From the NCBI RefSeq assembly GCF_001747085.1, contig NZ_MDJD01000049.1, forward strand, positions 1-64,000: a stretch of 64,000 bases of DNA, written 5' to 3'. The notes beneath the pieces are model-generated. The model saw only the letters and a program-made list of their open reading frames with translations. It searched no databases and was not told where the DNA came from. Of the stretch, positions 37,152 to 45,664 are shown piece by piece. A program made the position numbers and the translations under genes. Position 1 is the stretch's first letter. Every line of letters starts with the position of its first letter. This DNA comes from Flavivirga aquatica (GTDB lineage: Bacteria; Bacteroidota; Bacteroidia; Flavobacteriales; Flavobacteriaceae).

Positions 37152-37563
37152 TTTTAATTACGAAACAGAGTTTTTGTTGAAGTCTGAAGAGCAGATTTTA
37201 TCGTGGATAGAGAAGACTATTTCTTCTGAAAATTATAAGTTAGAAGAAATAAATTATGTGTTTTGTGATGATGAATATTTACATAAATTAAATGTAGAAT
37301 TTTTGAATCATGATACATTGACAGATGTTATAAGTTTTGATTATTCAGTTGGAAAATTAATACAAGGTGATATTTTTATATCTGTAGAAAGAGTAATGGA
37401 TAATGCTAAGGATTTTAATGTTTCTTTTGAAGAAGAATTAAACCGTGTTATTATACATGGAGTTCTTCACTATTGTGGTTATAAAGATAAAACAGATGAT
37501 GATGCTAAAGAGATGAGGGTTAAAGAAAATCATTATTTAAAAGAATTGAAAAGTAATTTATAA
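37144..37563 (+). CDS. ybeY: rRNA maturation endoribonuclease YbeY
   Basis: YbeY is a metalloprotein needed for 16S rRNA 3' end maturation and ribosome quality control. The 139-residue protein has the family signature VIIHGVLHYCGYKD (about 102-115). H105 and H109 match the metal-binding His pair, but the third position of the H-x3-H-x5-H motif is Asp (D115), not His. I believe this variant occurs elsewhere in Flavobacteriia. The start overlaps the end of DUF4175. Genes for mnmG and a parS cluster follow. Confidence 0.92.
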   Translation: MINFNYETEFLLKSEEQILSWIEKTISSENYKLEEINYVFCDDEYLHKLNVEFLNHDTLTDVISFDYSVGKLIQGDIFISVERVMDNAKDFNVSFEEELNRVIIHGVLHYCGYKDKTDDDAKEMRVKENHYLKELKSNL

Positions 37564-37595
37564 AGATTGTATCTTTGCAGGCTTAAATAAGCTAG

Positions 37596-37613
37596 ATGTT
37601 CCACGTGGAACAT
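37596..37613. promoter_or_regulatory. parS-like ParB-binding palindrome 1
   Basis: ATGTTCCACGTGGAACAT is an 18-bp perfect palindrome with the core GTTCCACGTGGAAC, which matches known chromosomal parS sites. Confidence 0.8.
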
Positions 37614-37757
37614 GTGGTTTTTTTTAAAAGAGGTTATCTTTCTTTATGTGTTTTGTCTTTGTTTGTAGGCTGTTTATTGTTCTAAACACAACTCTAATTT
37701 AAATTAAATATGAAAGGGAATGTTTTAGAGGTTGTTTATAAACGGAAATCAATATAG

Positions 37758-37773
37758 TGTTCCACGTGGAACA
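37758..37773. promoter_or_regulatory. parS-like palindrome 2
   Basis: TGTTCCACGTGGAACA is a perfect 16-bp palindrome and a parS-type sequence, 160 bp from site 1. Confidence 0.8.
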
Positions 37774-37932
37774 TGTTATAGTTTACTTTAAAGAAAGAGA
37801 TTAATGATGTAGTTATAACAGAAATTCTTGTTAATTTAAAAACAATGATAAGAAACTGTTAATTGAAATATAGATCTTTGTTTTTAGGTCTTTTGTGGTA
37901 AACTTAGATTTACTTTTTTAAATAAAATAAAT

Positions 37933-37946
37933 GTTCCACGTGGAAC
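37933..37946. promoter_or_regulatory. parS-like palindrome 3
   Basis: The core GTTCCACGTGGAAC lies directly before mnmG, and the GTG that would extend the mnmG frame upstream sits at its right edge. Position is accurate to about one base. Confidence 0.8.
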
Positions 37947-37967
37947 GTGTATATAAAAAATAGAATT

Positions 37968-39839
37968 ATGTTTAATGAAGTTTATGATGTTATAGTTGTT
38001 GGTGCTGGTCATGCTGGAAGCGAAGCTGCTGCTGCTGCTGCTAATATGGGAAGTAAAACACTGCTTATTACCATGAACTTGCAGAACATCGCTCAGATGT
38101 CTTGTAATCCTGCTATGGGAGGTATTGCTAAAGGACAAATAGTGCGAGAGATTGATGCTTTAGGTGGTTATAGTGGTATTGTTTCAGATACATCTGCTAT
38201 ACAGTTTAAAATGCTTAATAAATCTAAAGGACCAGCAATGTGGAGTCCGAGGGTGCAGAGTGATAGAATGCGTTTTGCAGAGGATTGGAGAATGCTTTTA
38301 GAAGGAACTCCTAATCTTGATTTTTACCAAGAAATGGTTTCTGGTTTATTAGTTGAGGGCAGTAAGGTTGTTGGCGTAAAAACATCTTTAGGAATAGCTA
38401 TAAAAGCAAAGTCTGTTGTTTTAACAAACGGCACTTTTTTAAATGGATTAATTCATATTGGTGACAAGAATTTTGGTGGTGGTAGAGCTGGAGAAAAAGC
38501 TGCTACAGGAATTACAGAACAATTAGTTGCTTTGGGTTTTGAATCAGGAAGAATGAAAACAGGAACGCCTCCAAGAGTTGATGGTCGTAGTTTAGATTAT
38601 TCTAAAATGATTGAGCAACCTGGGGATGAAAATCCTGAAAAATTCTCATACTTAGATGTTACAAAACCATTAGAAAACCAGCGTTCTTGTTATATGACTT
38701 ATACAAGCCTTGAAGTGCATAATTTACTCCGTGAGGGTTTCGATAGATCTCCAATGTTTAATGGTAGAATTAAAAGTTTAGGACCTCGTTATTGTCCATC
38801 TATAGAAGATAAAATAAATAGATTTGCAGATAAAGATAAACATCAATTATTTATTGAACCAGAAGGATGGAATACCTGTGAGGTTTATGTAAATGGTTTT
38901 TCAACATCGCTTCCAGAAGATGTCCAATTTAAAGCATTACGTTCTGTTGTTGGTTTTGAAGAGGTGAAGTTTTTTAGACCTGGTTATGCTATAGAGTATG
39001 ATTATTTTCCACCTACACAGCTTAGGCATACTTTGGAAACAAAGTTGGTAGAAGGATTATATTTTGCCGGTCAGATAAACGGAACAACAGGATATGAAGA
39101 AGCAGCTTCTCAAGGTTTAATGGCGGGTATTAATGCAAGTCTTAAAGTTCAAGAAAAAGAACCATTTATTCTAAAAAGAGATGAAGCTTATATTGGTGTT
39201 TTAATTGACGATTTAATTACAAAAGGAACAGAAGAGCCCTATAGGATGTTTACATCAAGAGCGGAATATAGAACTTTGTTGAGGCAAGATAATGCAGATT
39301 TAAGATTGACACCAAGGGGTTTTGATCTTGGTTTAGCTAGTGGAAAGCGTTTAAAAAGAATGGAACAAAAACATAATGAAGCTAAAAAGTTTGTTAAGTT
39401 TTTTGCTGAAACAAGTGTGAAACCAGAAGAAGCTAACCCTGTTTTAGAGTCTAAAGATTCGTCTTTGGTTAAGCAATCTGATAAGATGTTTAAAATATTT
39501 TCTAGACCAAATATTACCATAGATGATGTTAGGAAGTTTAGAGCTGTAGAGCAATATATTCAAGATAATAATTTGGATAACGAAGTTATTGAGCAAACAG
39601 AAATTCAAGTTAAATATTCTGGATATATCGCTAAAGAAAAAAATAATGCTGATAAATTAAGTAGGTTAGAATATGTGAAAATACCAGAGAATTTTGATTA
39701 TTCTCAAATTAAATCTATGAGCTTTGAAGCACGAGAGAAACTTAAAAATATTCAGCCAACAACTGTTTCGCAAGCATCAAGAATAAGTGGAGTGTCTCCT
39801 AACGATATTTCAGTTTTATTGGTTTATATGGGGCGCTAG
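37968..39839 (+). CDS. mnmG: tRNA uridine-5-carboxymethylaminomethyl modification enzyme MnmG
   Basis: MnmG (GidA) with MnmE makes the cmnm5 modification of U34 in tRNAs. The N-terminal FAD-binding motif VIVVGAGHAGSEAAA is at residues 8-22. The MNLQNIAQMSCNPAMGG region, GTPPRVDGRSLDYS and the C-terminal helical domain are all present; about 623 residues is normal. I chose ATG 37968 over the GTG at 37947 because the latter falls on the parS palindrome and adds a non-family N-terminus. mnmG is often near replication origins. Confidence 0.95.
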   Translation: MFNEVYDVIVVGAGHAGSEAAAAAANMGSKTLLITMNLQNIAQMSCNPAMGGIAKGQIVREIDALGGYSGIVSDTSAIQFKMLNKSKGPAMWSPRVQSDRMRFAEDWRMLLEGTPNLDFYQEMVSGLLVEGSKVVGVKTSLGIAIKAKSVVLTNGTFLNGLIHIGDKNFGGGRAGEKAATGITEQLVALGFESGRMKTGTPPRVDGRSLDYSKMIEQPGDENPEKFSYLDVTKPLENQRSCYMTYTSLEVHNLLREGFDRSPMFNGRIKSLGPRYCPSIEDKINRFADKDKHQLFIEPEGWNTCEVYVNGFSTSLPEDVQFKALRSVVGFEEVKFFRPGYAIEYDYFPPTQLRHTLETKLVEGLYFAGQINGTTGYEEAASQGLMAGINASLKVQEKEPFILKRDEAYIGVLIDDLITKGTEEPYRMFTSRAEYRTLLRQDNADLRLTPRGFDLGLASGKRLKRMEQKHNEAKKFVKFFAETSVKPEEANPVLESKDSSLVKQSDKMFKIFSRPNITIDDVRKFRAVEQYIQDNNLDNEVIEQTEIQVKYSGYIAKEKNNADKLSRLEYVKIPENFDYSQIKSMSFEAREKLKNIQPTTVSQASRISGVSPNDISVLLVYMGR

Positions 39840-40302
39840 TTTAGTTATGATGAAAATAGTTTTAAACAATAAGTTTGTTTTTTGAATTTCATTATTGTTA
39901 GGTTCTTTGATTTTAGTTTCTATTAAACCTTTTTTTTTGTTGTAATTTTAATTTATGTTTTTCGGAGTTAATTATGATTGTGTTATTACTAAGGATAATT
40001 TTTTTAGCTTAGTATAATTAAGTTTGGGAGGAAAGGTCTAGTTCTTAAGTATGTATCTACTATTTAAACAATCATCTAAGCCTGGAATGCTTTATGGTTT
40101 CATGTTCCGTTTTAAGAAGAAAGATTTAAAATGTTTACAGTAAAGTTTTTTAACGGAAAAGAAAAGGAAACTGTTTAAGTCTAATTCTAAAAAAAATATT
40201 TTGGGTATGATTAAGATTTAATCATCTATATTAAATGTTGAATTATATAACAGGTTAAAGTGAGTTCCACGTGGAACATGTTTAATATTATAAAAAGTAT
40301 TT
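39840..40302. other. Gene-free stretch with parS-like palindrome 4
   Basis: No gene is seen in 463 bp. The parS-type core GTTCCACGTGGAAC is at 40264-40277, 26 bp before the methyltransferase start. A half-site-like ATGTTCCG occurs near 40101. Confidence 0.7.
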
Positions 40303-41148
40303 GTGGTAAAGCAAAATTTAAAAGTAAAAGATTACTCTGTTTCGGGTGAGGTGTTTGAATTAATAGAGAATTTAGAGTTTGGTTTTTTAGAAACAATTCC
40401 TAAGCCGTCTTTAAATAATTTACCGTCTTACTATCAAAGTGAAGATTATATATCGCATACAGATTCAAAGCGAAACTTATTTGAGAAGGTATATCATCTA
40501 GTAAGATCTATTTCTTTAAAAAAGAAGTTGAAACTAATTAACAGTTTTGCTTCAGAAAGTAAAAATCTTTTAGATATAGGATGTGGTACAGGTGATTTTT
40601 TGCGAACAGCTAAGGGAAATTATTGGATAGTTTCTGGAATAGAACCAAATGAGAAGGCTAGAGCAATCGCTAATAGGAAGACGAATAATTCAGTTTTTGA
40701 AACAGAACAGCTTAAAAATTTAAAAAATTCAAGTTTTGATGTTATTACACTTTGGCATGTGCTTGAGCACATGCCAAATTTGGAAGAGCATATCAGTATT
40801 TTAAAAAAACTATTAAAACCTAATGGAACTATAATTATAGCTGTTCCTAATTATAATAGTTATGATGCAAAATATTATAAGCAGTTTTGGGCTGCTTTTG
40901 ATGTTCCTAGACATCTTTGGCATTTTAATAGGTCTTCTATTTCAAAATTAGTATCAAAAGAATCTATGAAAGTGATAAAAATTAAACCAATGTTATTTGA
41001 TGCGTTTTACGTGAGTTTACTTTCTGAAAAATACAAATCTGGAAAAATGAATCTAATAAAGGGTTTTTGGATTGGTTTTATTTCTAATTTAAAATCTTTT
41101 AAAACAAAAGAAGCTTCTTCTTTGATTTATGTCATTAGAAATAGTTGA
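40303..41148 (+). CDS. SAM-dependent methyltransferase (class I)
   Basis: The 281-residue protein has the SAM-binding motif LLDIGCGTGDFLRTA (about 88-102) and motif II/III regions VITLWHVLEHMPNL (about 147-160) and IIIAVPNYNSYDA (about 180-192). It matches Bacteroidota methyltransferases of the Methyltransf_23/31 type that use a WHVLEH motif. The start is GTG 40303. The target is unknown. A decayed copy follows downstream (41515-42135). Confidence 0.85.
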   Translation: MVKQNLKVKDYSVSGEVFELIENLEFGFLETIPKPSLNNLPSYYQSEDYISHTDSKRNLFEKVYHLVRSISLKKKLKLINSFASESKNLLDIGCGTGDFLRTAKGNYWIVSGIEPNEKARAIANRKTNNSVFETEQLKNLKNSSFDVITLWHVLEHMPNLEEHISILKKLLKPNGTIIIAVPNYNSYDAKYYKQFWAAFDVPRHLWHFNRSSISKLVSKESMKVIKIKPMLFDAFYVSLLSEKYKSGKMNLIKGFWIGFISNLKSFKTKEASSLIYVIRNS

Positions 41149-41186
41149 GATCTATTTTAAGGATGTAATTGTAGTTTGTTTTTTTG

Positions 41187-41229
41187 AAAGTGGCTTAAAT
41201 CGCTTTAAATTGACTTATTTTTTATAGAA
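41187..41229. repeat. 43-bp direct repeat, copy 1
   Basis: AAAGTGGCTTAAATCGCTTT... is repeated at 42229-42271 with 41 of 43 matches. It follows the intact methyltransferase gene and marks the end of the duplicated unit. Confidence 0.85.
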
Positions 41230-41417
41230 TTTTATTATTAATTTTTAATTTATTATAATTATTAATTATAGTTAGGTGTAAAAGTAAATTAGAAAGCTTT
41301 TTTTGATATTTTCATAAAAGCGAGATTTAAAAGAGGATACTTCATTATAATTAATATTGCATGATTTTTTGGGAATAATTAAATATAACAAGAGCTTCGA
41401 TTGAATACTACTTTATA

Positions 41418-41441
41418 AATATGTTCCACGTGGAACATATT
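41418..41441. promoter_or_regulatory. parS-like palindrome 5
   Basis: The core GTTCCACGTGGAAC is at 41423-41436, inside a longer 24-bp perfect palindrome. It occupies the position in the second duplicate that site 4 occupies in the first. Confidence 0.8.
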
Positions 41442-41514
41442 TATTGTTAAAACAAATCTATCTTAATCATAATTGATTTCTTATTTGGGTAAATATTATT
41501 TTTAATAAAGAATA

Positions 41515-42135
41515 GCTAAATATTCTTAATAGTGAATGACGCTTCTGTTTCATTGTAAATATTTGAATTAATTTAGAATTTAACTTATCCAAAATAACTT
41601 CGTTATCATCTTTAGGTAATTTACCATACTACTGCGAAATTCTACTATAAAATAACATTATCTCTAAATAAAAGATAGGGAATAAGTGAGTTTTTACAAA
41701 CTATAAAAGAAAATAACTGTAAGGTTTTAGAAATAGAGAAAAAAGAAAACAAGAATTATTTCTAATAAGAAACAAATAACCTCGTTTTAGTGAAAAAAGG
41801 TTAAAAAATTTAAGTCTTGGACATTATTTTTTTATGCTTAAACATTTTAAAAAAGGAGAAGAAGATATCAATTCTTTAAAATTATTAAAATCGAGTACTA
41901 CTTTAATTATCACATTTTTTATGTGTTTTTCAAATTCTTTAATAAAATATTTGTTTCAAAAAAGTTTAAAAGTACTTATGTTATGAAGTTGATAAAAATC
42001 AAATGAACATTATTTAATCCGTTTTCTGTAGGTTTCCTTTTCGAAAATAGACGTTTGAAAAAATGAATTTAATTTAAAGGTTTTGAGTTATTTTCTTCAA
42101 AATATAAAAGTTTTAAGGAAAACAATATTATTTTT
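41515..42135 (+). pseudogene. Decayed duplicate of the methyltransferase gene
   Basis: The DNA aligns in order with the intact gene at 40303: a TCTGTTTC...TTTGAATTAAT block, TAATTTACC, a GTGAGTTTTTA block (protein GEFLQTIKEN vs GDFLRTAKGN), a TTAAAAAATTTAA block, and near the end AATCAAATGAACATTATTTA vs AATTAAACCAATGTTATTTG. Many stops and frame changes prevent translation. The two copies are flanked by parS-type palindromes and the 43-bp repeat. The rest of 41149-42521 holds nothing else I can name. Confidence 0.72.
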
Positions 42136-42228
42136 TAATTTAGATGACTAAAAATAGTTAAAACTTATTTTAATAAAGCTATTTTAATGTTCATTTGTAT
42201 AAAGATCCAAATACTAGTTAATTTTTTA

Positions 42229-42271
42229 AAAGTGGCTTAAATCGCTTAAAATTGACTTGTTTTTTATAGAA
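42229..42271. repeat. 43-bp direct repeat, copy 2
   Basis: This partner of 41187-41229 (41/43 matches) sits after the decayed methyltransferase copy. Confidence 0.85.
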
Positions 42272-42473
42272 ATTAATTATTTTTATTTCGTTTCAGTATA
42301 AGTGTTTCTTATAGTGCTTTAAAAAGTAATTTTGAAGACTTATTGAGTTATTCAAGGAATAATAAATTTTTTATAAAAGGAGGAATTTTAAAAATGGAAA
42401 ATTTTTTTTTATAAACAGTATGATAAATTATATTTTTCAAAATAATTCCGCTTTATTTTTTAGTTTACTTTAT

Positions 42474-42481
42474 TACATTTG
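42474..42481 (+). promoter_or_regulatory. -7 element for the OmpH/Skp-like gene
   Basis: TACATTTG matches TAnnTTTG, 40 bp before the start codon. Confidence 0.5.
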
Positions 42482-42521
42482 TTCGGATTTAAAAACAAAA
42501 CCCAAATAAATATAAAAACAG

Positions 42522-43040
42522 ATGAAAAAAGTAATTTATGTAGCTTTAGCAATATTAGTTTTTGCTTCTTGCCAAAAACCAAAAAAAATTGGATATGTAG
42601 ATAATGGAATCGTTATTAACGATTACCAAGAAAAGAAAGATGTAGAAGCTAAATTTCAAGGAAAAGAAGAAGCTTTTAGAAAGAGAGCAGATAGTATTGG
42701 GTTAGCTTTTCAAGCAGAAGTTCAAAGTACACAAGCGATGGCTCAAAAAGCATCTAAGAAAAAAGCACAAGAGTTAATGGGAGGTTTGCAACAAAAACAA
42801 CAAGTGTTACAACAACAAATGCAACTTGAGCAACAAAAATTAACAAAAGATTTTCAAACAGAAATAGATTCTATAATTGTTAGAGTAAAAGGTTTTGTAA
42901 AAGATTATGGAAAAACTAATGGTTATACATATATCTTAGGTACAAGTGATGCAGCTGCAACGATATTATATGGTACAGAAGAAGATGACATAACAAAAAT
43001 TATTGTTGATGCATTAAATGCTGATTATAAGAAAGAATAA
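42522..43040 (+). CDS. OmpH/Skp-family lipoprotein
   Basis: The signal peptide ends in a lipobox (ILVFASC, Cys 17), so this 172-residue protein is a lipoprotein. The middle (about 40-125) is a long Gln/Lys-rich helix (KKKAQELMGGLQQKQQVLQQ) typical of the Skp/OmpH tentacle. The N-terminal IGYVDNGIVINDYQEKKDVE and C-terminal YTYILGTSDAAATILYG are conserved OmpH features. Skp holds unfolded outer-membrane proteins in the periplasm. It has its own -7 element and a terminator. Confidence 0.87.
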   Translation: MKKVIYVALAILVFASCQKPKKIGYVDNGIVINDYQEKKDVEAKFQGKEEAFRKRADSIGLAFQAEVQSTQAMAQKASKKKAQELMGGLQQKQQVLQQQMQLEQQKLTKDFQTEIDSIIVRVKGFVKDYGKTNGYTYILGTSDAAATILYGTEEDDITKIIVDALNADYKKE

Positions 43041-43067
43041 TTTTAAAATACTGGTTTTAAAACAATT

Positions 43068-43102
43068 AACCTCTTTAAGTGTCTAGTTTAAGGAGGTTTT
43101 TT
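43068..43102 (+). terminator. Terminator after the OmpH-like gene
   Basis: AACCTCTTTAA (43068-43078) pairs with TTAAGGAGGTT (43088-43098) with one G-U pair, followed by a T-run. Confidence 0.75.
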
Positions 43103-43104
43103 AT

Positions 43105-43960
43105 GTTTGTTATTAACTAATAAATTTATTTTTAAAAGATTTAACTTATTTAAGGTTTTTATTAGGATATATTTTTTTAGAGCAATCACTATAAAAGCAA
43201 TAAAATTAAAACCTTTCCAGCTTGTTATAGTTTTATTAAATTTATTTAATAAAGACCTAAAGCTATCCATTCAGGCATTAGTTATTTCAATGGAATATCT
43301 TTCTAGATATAATTTTTGATCAAAATAATCTCGATTATCACTGTTGCTATTACGTTTGTTTTCTGCAAAATTAGCTATGATTCCTTTAGCCTCACATGTA
43401 TCTCTAAGTTTTTGAGAATCAAATCCTGCATCAGCATTTAGAAATAATCCATCTACACAGATATCAGAACACTCTAAAGTTGCTGTGACTTCCTTGAAAT
43501 GTACTTCGATATCAAATAAGTCGCTATGGTTGCCACTAACAGGCTCAGACATAACTAAAAGTATACCTTGCAGATCGGTAAGGTATAAAGCATTTGTGGT
43601 TTTACGCTTTTTTATAGCTTGATAATCTACTTGTTCTGAGACTTTTAAGATGTAGTATGACTACCATCTAGATCACTACTTGATAAATCGAGCTTTGATT
43701 TATGTCTAGATAACAAGTGAATCCAGTAAGATTTCCATGCATCTAACTTACTCCATTTACGATAATGATAAAATACAGACTGATAGCTTAATGTTTCTGA
43801 TTCAAATAAGCTACTTATTGGTAAAAACTCCCATTGAACACCTGTTTTTAACTTAATAAAGGATACAGTTTAAAAGTTCAACTAATGGAGCTTTTGGCTT
43901 TGGCTCTTGTTTTCCTATTGGTAAATAGGGTAGTATTTCTAATTCTATCATATCTTTGCT
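43105..43960 (-). pseudogene. IS5-family transposase remnant
   Basis: On the minus strand pieces run in order: MYQVLSKDMIELEILPYLPI, KLKTGVQWEFLPIS, YQSVFYHYRKWSKLDAWKSY, SSSDLDGSHT, MSEPVSGNHSDLFDIEVHF, DGLFLNADAGFD, FAENKRNSNS, YLERYSIEITNA, then MDSFRSLLNKFNKTITSWKG. The usual Trp before MDSFR is a TGA stop at about 43271-43273, and other shifts occur upstream. DGSHT and NADAGFD carry the first two catalytic Asp residues. The 3' limit and inverted repeats could not be defined. 43961-44295 holds no recognisable gene. Confidence 0.75.
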
Positions 43961-44295
43961 TAGTACTTGGTACATAGGGTTGTGATTTTTTATGTTTTGC
44001 AATACAAATTTCTGCAACCCTTTTCTTTTTTCTAAACCTTAAATGAGTTCATCATAAAAAATGAGTAGATCTTCGTTTCTATTTCCTTAGAAATAAAAAA
44101 TATTTTTGTTTTACCTTTATGATTAACAGATGATCATCATCATTTGGAGTGCTCAAAATTACAATGAAAGTCAAATTTGATATATAGAATCATAATAAAT
44201 TTCGAAAGTTTTTACAATAAAAAGACAAAGAAAAGTCTTATTAATTTGATTTTTTAATAGATTACACAAACAATTTATTAAAAATTAGATTTATT

Positions 44296-44439
44296 ATGAA
44301 AAACACATTATTTTTTTTAGGATTTGTAGTATTAACCTTAAATTTAAACTCTTGTACAGAGGCTTCTTTTGATGAAGAAATGCAAGAAGATTTTCATCAA
44401 AAAATAGATGGAGATGAAATAACAGAAGATGACGTTTAA
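44296..44439 (+). CDS. Very small acidic lipoprotein (unknown)
   Basis: The 47-codon gene encodes a signal peptide with a lipobox ending LNSC (Cys 17) and an acidic 30-residue tail (EASFDEEMQEDFHQK...). The reading frame overlaps the next gene's start by 11 bp, which supports translation. I do not recognise the family. It is the first member of a three-gene overlapping cassette. Confidence 0.6.
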   Translation: MKNTLFFLGFVVLTLNLNSCTEASFDEEMQEDFHQKIDGDEITEDDV

Positions 44440-44926
44440 ATTTATTACTAAAATTATTGGAATGGCATTGCTACTATCATTTGTAGCAATGCTTCCTTTT
44501 TTGCACGATATTCTAACGGATAAAGAAACAGGGTTAAGAGATTGGGTTCCTATACTTAACATAGAAAAAATGTTAACAAACTCATCTGGTAAGGTACAGA
44601 GCTTTTCATCATATCGTGTTTTTTTATATTTTTTATTACTTCACCTATTTGCAACAATTGGTTGGATGGGATGGGTCAACGATGCTAAAAAAAAATCATA
44701 TAGGTTCTTCTTACTAATTCCTTCATGTATGACATTTTATACAACACTAGTTATTGTTTTTGATGCAAGAGCAACATCATACAATAATGTAAATACAAAA
44801 TTTTTCCTTATCATTGTGTTGAATTTTCTTTTAATAATGTTTTATTTACATCGAAAATTTAAAAACCGAAAAGCACAAGATGACCCAAGTAAAAAAAAGT
44901 ATACTTTTAATAAAAAAGATAAGTGA
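44429..44926 (+). CDS. Unknown multi-pass membrane protein
   Basis: The 165-residue protein has about four hydrophobic helices (about 5-25, 66-85, 96-116, 124-144), a conserved-looking loop GLRDWVPIL and a Lys-rich cytoplasmic tail. It starts inside the preceding lipoprotein gene and overlaps the next gene by 47 bp. I recognise no family. Confidence 0.68.
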   Translation: MTFKFITKIIGMALLLSFVAMLPFLHDILTDKETGLRDWVPILNIEKMLTNSSGKVQSFSSYRVFLYFLLLHLFATIGWMGWVNDAKKKSYRFFLLIPSCMTFYTTLVIVFDARATSYNNVNTKFFLIIVLNFLLIMFYLHRKFKNRKAQDDPSKKKYTFNKKDK

Positions 44927-45188
44927 TGGTGTTTATAATTTTGTAGATAAATTTAATGACGACACCTTATATATATATGACTTCGAAGATGTTAAATTGG
45001 AATATGAAAAAGTGTTGAAAATATACAACAATAACTCAGAGGCTATTAGTTTAAAAGATTTTTCTAAAAATTATGCTTTTAGTTTCTATATGAAAAAAAA
45101 CTTATTGGATTATCAAAATGATTCAAAAAAAATGATTGAAGAAACACATAAATATCTTATAGAATTAAGGGAAAAAGGAGATATATAG
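44880..45188 (+). CDS. Unknown small cytosolic protein
   Basis: This 102-residue, mixed-charge protein (IYDFEDVKLEYEKVLKIYNN, LKDFSKNYAFSFY, YLIELREKG) lacks a signal or membrane segment. Its start lies 47 bp within the membrane-protein gene, so the three genes are tightly coupled. No family is recognised. The next 476 bp before the TonB-receptor gene hold a terminator (45418-45447) and the ECF-type promoter. Confidence 0.55.
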   Translation: MTQVKKSILLIKKISDGVYNFVDKFNDDTLYIYDFEDVKLEYEKVLKIYNNNSEAISLKDFSKNYAFSFYMKKNLLDYQNDSKKMIEETHKYLIELREKGDI

Positions 45189-45417
45189 TTTAAAATTTTT
45201 ATAATAAAAATACAATATCCTTACTTTGAATATTAGTAGAAGAGGCTTATGTATGGGAGGTAAATATTTACTCTTGATTTGGATATTTGGAGAAAATTTG
45301 CAGAATTTAAACCTTATTGTAAGCTTCTCTAAAAATGAGTAAGGCTACAATGGGATTTACAAGGAACTATGCATAAACAAATTGTTAAAAAATAATTTTA
45401 AGATCATTAAAATTACT

Positions 45418-45447
45418 AAAAGTCAAGTTAAAAACTTGACTTTTTTT
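45418..45447 (+). terminator. Rho-independent terminator
   Basis: AAAGTCAAGTT (45419-45429) pairs with AACTTGACTTT (45433-45443) around a 3-nt loop, with a T-run. It would end the three-gene cassette, though 230 bp after its last stop. Confidence 0.7.
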
Positions 45448-45596
45448 ATGCGCTTAAATAACATAATTTACGTTTATATAAATCATAAAGATTTGTTATT
45501 AAAATAATTAAAGTCTTGTTAAGTTTTCTTAAAAAGAAAACAGAAAGTTAAAAAAGTATTTTATTAGAGGAGTTTTAAATAAAAAATATTTTTATA

Positions 45597-45625
45597 TGCA
45601 ACCATTGTTTTTTTGTGTTGTCTAT
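45597..45625 (+). promoter_or_regulatory. Predicted ECF-sigma promoter of the TonB-receptor operon
   Basis: TGCAACCA (45597-45604), 15 nt, then GTCTAT (45620-45625). The same two boxes with the same spacing precede the ECF sigma gene (48916-48944). The match extends to ATGCAACCAT and TGTCTAT in both. The start codon is 40 bp downstream. Confidence 0.7.
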
Positions 45626-45664
45626 GAGAATAGAATCAATCAATTATAAAACGAACAAATCAAA

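Noticed and set aside
37947-37967. Upstream GTG start for mnmG
   Set aside because: It adds seven residues absent from the family and overlaps the parS-like palindrome; ATG 37968 gives the conserved N-terminus.
43107-43319. Plus-strand frame of 70 codons near the IS5 remnant
   Set aside because: It is the reverse complement of the transposase end (MDSFRSLLNKFN), which has clear family sequence on the minus strand.
45190-45410. Possible extra gene between the three-gene cassette and the terminator
   Set aside because: No start codon and frame could be kept for more than about 30 codons; words such as ATGAGTAAGG occur but lead to early stops.
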